Origin: Nicotiana tabacum
Taxonomy: Eukaryota > Streptophyta > Magnoliopsida > Solanales > Solanaceae
NCBI RefSeq assembly: GCF_000715075.1
Contig: NC_134080.1
Coordinates: 40,900,758 to 40,964,757, forward strand
Length of the DNA stretch: 64,000 nt
Reading direction: 5' to 3'
The notes beneath the pieces are model-generated. The model was not told the origin of the DNA, ran no database searches, and worked only from the letters and a program-made list of their open reading frames with translations. Positions 58,463-64,000 of the stretch are shown in pieces; the stretch's first letter is position 1, and every line of letters starts with the position of its first letter. Position numbers and translations under genes: made by a program.

Positions 58463-59388
58463 TGTTGGCCTAAGTAAGTTTGTTTTGATGATTGACAAAA
58501 GAACACACACATGAACCAGGTCCATACACAATATACACATACACAGGCAGATTCAAGCACAATGCATGCACGTGAAGGAGATAAGCTTACGTGGTTATAT
58601 ATGATATCTCATGAACAAAAAGGTTGAATAATTGATAAGGAGCAAGACTCCTTACTCGAAGAAAACTCTATCCTAGATAAGGGAGGAGTTAGAAGTTGAA
58701 GATAACTAGAACTCTTTCATCAAGGAAGAGTATAACATTAGAAGTCTAGTTATTTCCTATTCTACTTACTCTATATATTTCAGGATGTTCTCATTTTACA
58801 AGTACGCACATACACTGAAGTTAAACGAGAGTTGAGAGTAAAATAGTAAGGCATTTTGCAAGCAATTTCTGTGTAATTCAAGTGTGCGAACCTGAAGCCA
58901 CATGAACCAGATAGAAGAACCAGTTTCAAGTGTCTGTTTTTTATTCTAGTTTCATTGTAGTGGGGCTTTTGAATTGTACCTTTCAACTTTTTCTAGAAGC
59001 ATTTGTACTAGGTACTCTGAGTATATTGTTCAAGTTAGAGTTAACTTGAAATTGTCGCAACAATCTAAGACTGGTTGCCACAAAGGGTTAGAGGTAATTC
59101 TTAGAGTTACTAGAGTTTTGTAAACATAGTTTTTGGCTAAGTGATTCAGTGAAGTGTTGGAAAAAAACCTACTGGATAGTAGGTCGTGGTTTTTTCACCG
59201 TTTGAGCCAAGTATTTTCCACGTAAAAATACTTGTGTTCTTTACTTTTTGCATTTATTATTCCACAACTATAGTATAAGGAACACATAAAAGAACCAGGT
59301 CCTTCTATAATATGTGCACGCAAAATATTGCACACCACACAAATCACCCCTTCCCCTTTCTTGTGTGGTATTGAAGTATAAAATACCA
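58463..59388 (+). repeat. Copia 3 5' LTR, copy 2
   Basis: 926 bp, homologous to 38605-39529. The primer site at 59391-59402 reads TGGTATCAGAGC, a perfect initiator-Met site, better preserved than in copy 1. Confidence 0.82.
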
Positions 59389-59444
59389 ATTGGTATCAGA
59401 GCGGGTTATCCTTGAAGAGGCTAACACCTAAGGAGAATATCAAG

Positions 59445-59709
59445 ATGAGTGCACCACCTAAAAATTATGAAGGGAAATCCACTGCTAGGACACCACTCTT
59501 TAATGGCCAATACTACTCTTGGTGGAAGTCAAGAATGAGAGATCATATATAGAGAGAGGATTATGAGCTATGAAACATTGTTACTGATGGTCCATTGGCT
59601 ACTTTGAAGAAAAATGCTGAAGGAGTAGATGTGCCAAAGACAAGAGCTGATTGCAATGCTGAAGATCTAAAGAAGTGGGAAAAGAATGCCAAAGCCAAGA
59701 AGTGACTTG
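59445..59709 (+). pseudogene. Copia 3 gag, copy 2, cut off by insertion
   Basis: Begins MSAPPKNYEGKSTARTPLF as in copy 1, with an early in-frame stop (RDHI then TAG). At 59709 it is interrupted by an LTR starting TGTCGCGCCC; the equivalent sequence in copy 1 goes on after 39848. Confidence 0.8.
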
Positions 59710-61028
59710 TGTCGCGCCCCCTTTTTCTCGCGAAATCGGGTTTATGACATTTTGGTTGGGACAACTCTTTCCTTTTGGGAAAGGGGGTTTGCATTTTTGA
59801 AGAGTCGCCACCTAACGATTTAAAGGGCGTTAGGGCACCTATAGGGTTCATTTATAACTATGTTTGGTAACCAGAGACAGGGTAAGGGCTTGAAATTATC
59901 CCAAGGGGAAGGTGTTAGGCACCCCTCAAGATCAACTAGTGTGGTTCCCAGCCAAACAGTTTTTGTGAATTTGTACAATTAGCAAATAAATAAGTATGGC
60001 TCAAATAGTAGGGGATTTAAGTTTAAGAACACAGATGTTTTGAAAGCAGTTAATGAAAGCAAGATTTTGAAAAGAATTATAATCTAAGCATATTTGGGAA
60101 TGTAAAGGTGGTGTCCTAGGTTTGTTTATAATATGGATCACATCAATGCAATACCCGATATGACACTCCTCAAAGAGGGGCTACACGTGGTATTAACGCA
60201 CCGGTCATCATGTCCATACCTACCCTTTAGGAATCCTATCCTATGAAAGAGGGTTCTAGGTAGACCCTCAAGTTTAAAGGCAAAATGCTAAGGCGACATA
60301 TAATAAACAAGTAGGACTTCAATTAAGGGGAGCATGGAAGACAAATGAAAGGCTCAGATATACCTCCACACACAGTAGATATAAACAACATTACTCATAC
60401 ATAATTAAGGTCTGAATTTAGATCCTAAGCATGATATCTAAGTGATAACAACAAAGTCATATTTATAACATAACTCAAATAGGAAGTCCTAATCAGGCTT
60501 GCCTACTGATTTTAACATGCTGACAGTTAAACAAAGGTAGTTCTGGTTTTTATTTAAGCTATATTACCTAAGGCTTGCCTAGGCGTAAAATAATATGTAG
60601 TAGTTACCAGAATTATAAAACAATTATTTTACCTAAAGCATGATGTTCTAATTGTTGCAAAGACATGCAGGATTATGACCAGTTTTACTTAAACAGGATA
60701 ATCAAACGTGAGACTGTTTTAAGGCATGGTTTCTACCCATTGATGTTGATAGCATATATAACTACCTTCCCCTTTTCACTAGCTAGCCCCAATACTTATT
60801 TACAACAGATTATTATAGACCAATACTGAAATGAATTACATAAGAAAAATAAAAGTTATACTATAGGGAGCCTGAAAACAGGCCCAGATTTCCAGGACCT
60901 GATTAAGACTTCCTCTCTGACTTATGTAATAATTCACCTCAAGTGCCTAGATTGTTCATAGATTTTCTCATATCTGGGTGTGTCAGAGTTCCCTAAGGAC
61001 CTCAAGGGATCCCAGGCAGTTCTCACAC
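59710..61028 (-). mobile_element. Unassigned LTR, outer copy
   Basis: Starts TGTCGCGCCCCCTTTTTC (plus strand) and contains GAAGAGTCGCCACCTAACGA, GAAGGTGTTAGGCACCCCTC and GCACCGGTCATCATGTCCAT, all repeated in the next entry. It has no coding sequence. It seems to be the end of a long LTR, probably in minus orientation, of a high-copy plant family I cannot name with certainty. ACTTG at 59705-59709 would be its target copy. Confidence 0.65.
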
Positions 61029-64000
61029 CTGTCGACGCCCCCTTTTTCCCTCCTAAAAGAAGGCGAAATCGGGTTTGCGACATTATGGGCAAAACAACTC
61101 TTATTCCCTTTTGAGGAATCGGGTTATGGAATTTGAAGAGTCGCCACCTAATGATTATAGTGCATTAGGACACTTTTAGAGAGAAGAAGAAGATTTTTTG
61201 GAAGAAAACCAGAGTTCGGGAAAGGGCTTGAGATTATCTCGAGGGGAAGGTGTTAGGCACCCCTCAAGATCCACTAGTATGGTTCCCGGCCGTACTTAGT
61301 TGTGAATTTAAGAAGAGTAGAAGTAACATACAATGTTTGCACACAAGGAATACAAATAAGTTGAAAGTTTTGAAAGAAAAGAGAGAAAAAAGACATAAGT
61401 GGTTTTGGAAAGAAAAGATTGATTAAAGAAAACATTACTTCTAAGAATACATCACATCGTATAAATAAAGAAAAGATCCTAGGTTTAAATACAATATGGA
61501 TCACCTTGGTGCAATACCCAGCAATCATTCTCACACGATATATTAGCGCACCGGTCATCATATCCATATTCTACCCTTCCCACCCTGTTAAAGCGCGTTT
61601 AGTCTCGTTTACTTATTGCATCCTAATACCCGTCCCGACCTATCAGTCCCGGGGTATTAGGACTTCTAATCCTAAGAGGGAAGAAAGGGATGGGGCATTT
61701 ATGGAGTTTAAATGATAAAATTCTAGTTTCGACATTCAAAAACAAATATCAAATAAAGGGATGAGTAAACAAGCAAACAAGGCTCAAATAAACCCCTAAA
61801 ATCAGACAACACTTAGTTTAGCATGTCTTAGCATATACTGATTTGGTCTTAAGTTAAAAATTAAGCGGCGAACGCACTGGTTCAACACATATATTTAGAC
61901 AGAAAGTCTGCATTAGGCAGCCCGGATCCAATTGTCAGAAATTGAAGTATTTTAAGCGAGTCAAAAAAGCATTGTTTTCAGAAAGGACCTAACGCAGAAT
62001 AATTTAAGACAGAAGGTTGAAAATTTGCAGAGGTTCAGAGATGACTTGAAAATCAGCAGAATTGTTTAAGTGAAACTACCGTAGAGTGATGAAGAAAAGT
62101 TTACAAAAGTGAAAAGACCTTAAAGGAATAGTGAGTTAAAGGATGTTTTGAAATAGTAGCTTCATAAGATAAATAAATTCAGCAGAGGGTTAAAGGAACC
62201 GTTTCAGAAAAAAAGAAAGATGCAAGTTTAGAAAATTTAAGAGCATTGCAGATTTGTAAGAGTTTCAAAAGCAAACAGATTTGGAAGAGTTTTTGTTGAC
62301 AAAGTTGAAGCCAATTGACAGATTATTCTTACTTAAACATATTAGGCGAGTTTGAGCTCCTATAGGCATGGTATCTACGTGACTGAATTTTTAAGGCTTG
62401 TTACTGTTATTAAACCGGTAAAGGAATGAGTATTTGATTACCCTACAGTTTGCCTAGCGTTTATGCATTTCCTATAGTCATGATTTCTATATGCAATTGG
62501 TTACATGAATATTAGGGCCTATAGGCAGGATTTCTAATGATTTGCAATACGACTGAACATGAAATCTTATAGACATGACCTCTAAATGATTGAATGAAAG
62601 GAATGCAAAAGCCTATAGACATGATCTCTAGGTGATTGAATGAAAGGAATGCAAAAACTATAGACATGATTTCTAGGTGATTGAATGAAAAAGAATGCAA
62701 AATCTATAGACATGATTTATAGGTGATTTAATGAAAAAGAATGCAAAAACTATAGACATGATTTTTATGTGATTTATACGTTTAACCTATAGGCATGATA
62801 TCTAAGTGATTAAACAACAATATTGATCCTATAGGCATGGTATCTACCCTTTAACATATGCAAGTAAATATAAACCCCCTACCATACCCTTTACTAATAT
62901 TCCCCAAGTTCTTTTTACAAGAATATTACAGAGCCAGAAGAAAGGAAGGAAAATAATAAAAATACATCACAACCTACAGCCAGATCCGAGCAGCCTAATT
63001 CAATCTTAATATCCAATAACATGTGTTCCACCAAATCCAGATTCCAGAATCCAAGGCCTTCTCTTATTCAGAGTGTTTCAAAGTTCCAAGGAGCTTCAAG
63101 AGCCCAGGAAATGCTTGCACTTTGAAGAGTAAATATTGTAAGAGAATAGTGCAAGTGTGGAATTACCAGCCCTTAGGCATCCAAGTTCAGAGGGAACTCT
63201 AGGGTCCCTAAGCATGGCTTACCATAGGGAGGCAGAACTTAAAGAACTAAGAATGAGTGTAGAATGAGGTGATTAGAGGAAATCAAAGCAAAGGGTGGTC
63301 ATACCCAGCCATGGGTAAGACTGGCACACCCCTAATCCTTTACTTGATTCAAGCAAATAAAAGAGCAGACTTTCGGAAGTCAGACAGGGGTCTGGGTGGT
63401 GATTAGGACACTACCAGACCCTAGTCAAGGCTCAACACATAAAAGGGGTTAAGGGAATGGGACTGGTTTGAGTGAAAGGTTCAAGAGAACCTGGTCCTAA
63501 GTCAAGGGTAGCAATAGGTTGCTACCGTAACTTAAAACATACTCACATACATGGGATTAAAGGGAAGGGGATCACATGAAAGCATTCATATAAACATCAA
63601 GAAAAGCATAACAGAACTTAAAGATGCAGGAGCATGAGGCATGACATACTAATGTATAGCCATTTAGTACCAGAAAACATGTAGTTGAGAGGTCATGTAG
63701 AAGGGAGAAGTAAACACATAGTTTTAGAGGACAATATTTAAATTGTGGAGACCTACCAGTTGCAAGTTCCAAACAACAGAATAAATAGAGCAGTGAAACA
63801 GCCAGAAATCCTTTAGCAAACACTTGAGGAAAGCAAAGAGATTCCAAAGTCTAGCCTTGGCTTTCAGCCGGCTAGTCAGAACAATAGCACAAGTAGTAGT
63901 AAAGAAGAGAGAGCTTTGAGTGTGTGTGTTTTTTTAAACTCAGCTGTTCGTCTGTTTAAAGAAAAAAGAGCAGGGTATTTATAGTTTAAAAACCAGGCAA
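61029..64000 (-). mobile_element. Unassigned LTR, inner copy, runs off the window
   Basis: Starts TGTCGACGCCCCCTTTTTCC and follows the same order of blocks as 59710-61028. Nearly 3 kb without a gene. On the minus strand CTATAAATACCC at about 63978-63989 is a good TATA box, followed by a CT-rich stretch, which suggests transcription leftwards. Open frames in it are short and unlike known proteins. Confidence 0.6.
62500..62850. repeat. Tandem repeat in the inner LTR
   Basis: Units of about 45-50 bp: CTATAGACATGATTTCTAGG then TGATTGAATGAAAGGAATGC and AAAA. Four good copies at about 62565-62760, with more diverged ones (CCTATAGGCATGRTATCTA) on both sides, from about 62350 to 62850. Confidence 0.8.

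Noticed and set aside
61419..61715. 98-codon frame in the unassigned LTR, and other frames at 61274-61567 and 63572-63847
   Set aside because: No recognisable domain; both strands are open in the same place and the context is LTR DNA.

Overview
The window looks like nuclear DNA of a flowering plant, most likely a solanaceous one (Nicotiana-like). The reasons are a 3' fragment resembling the tobacco TS SINE with its TTG tail at 11.0 kb, several MITE types common in Solanaceae, long-LTR Ty3/gypsy chromoviruses, and one intron-containing host gene. The family assignments are from recognition of motifs; no search was run. There are no bacterial features, CRISPR arrays or RNA genes that I can support.

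Layout. (1) 11-5312: a complete Ty1/copia element on the plus strand, with AAATT target duplications. (2) 5885-10534, minus strand: ten exons (386 codons) of a plant synaptotagmin of the SYT4/SYT5 type: TM anchor, SMP domain and first C2 domain. The 3' part is not in the window; the copia element lies on that side. Intron 3 holds a TRIM-like element with a solo LTR inside it. A lost splice donor after exon 2 probably forces use of a cryptic site. (3) 10535-12765: upstream DNA with SINE and MITE remains. (4) 12766-23538: gypsy 1, minus strand, a decayed chromovirus with about 2.7-kb LTRs and CTTGT duplications. (5) 24895-34663: copia 2, minus strand, badly decayed, AGTAC duplications, interrupted by gypsy 2 (25721-32026, plus strand, mostly deleted inside). 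(6) 35165-59709: a rearranged block. It reads: solo LTR A with CAAGG on both sides, right flank and a copia 3 LTR plus gag start, then an abrupt join at about 40.4 kb to the inside of gypsy 3, its 3' LTR B, and then the same right flank and copia 3 start again. This fits a tandem duplication followed by LTR-LTR deletion in the first copy. LTR B is split by gypsy 4 (46876-56842, minus strand). (7) 59710-64000: two related long LTRs of a further family, apparently one inside the other, running off the right edge.

Every retroelement reading frame here carries stops, frameshifts or missing catalytic residues, so none looks autonomous as it stands. The host gene fragment keeps an open frame across canonical splice sites apart from the exon 2 donor.

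The most interesting signals are non-coding. All four gypsy elements start their LTR with a short hairpin whose arms change together between families, and in three of four it is damaged only in the 3' LTR. Each LTR also carries a cluster of short palindromes followed by a minisatellite whose unit is itself a small hairpin, in the same order but with different sequence. The two copia elements share a duplicated, foldable 3' non-coding module just before the polypurine tract.
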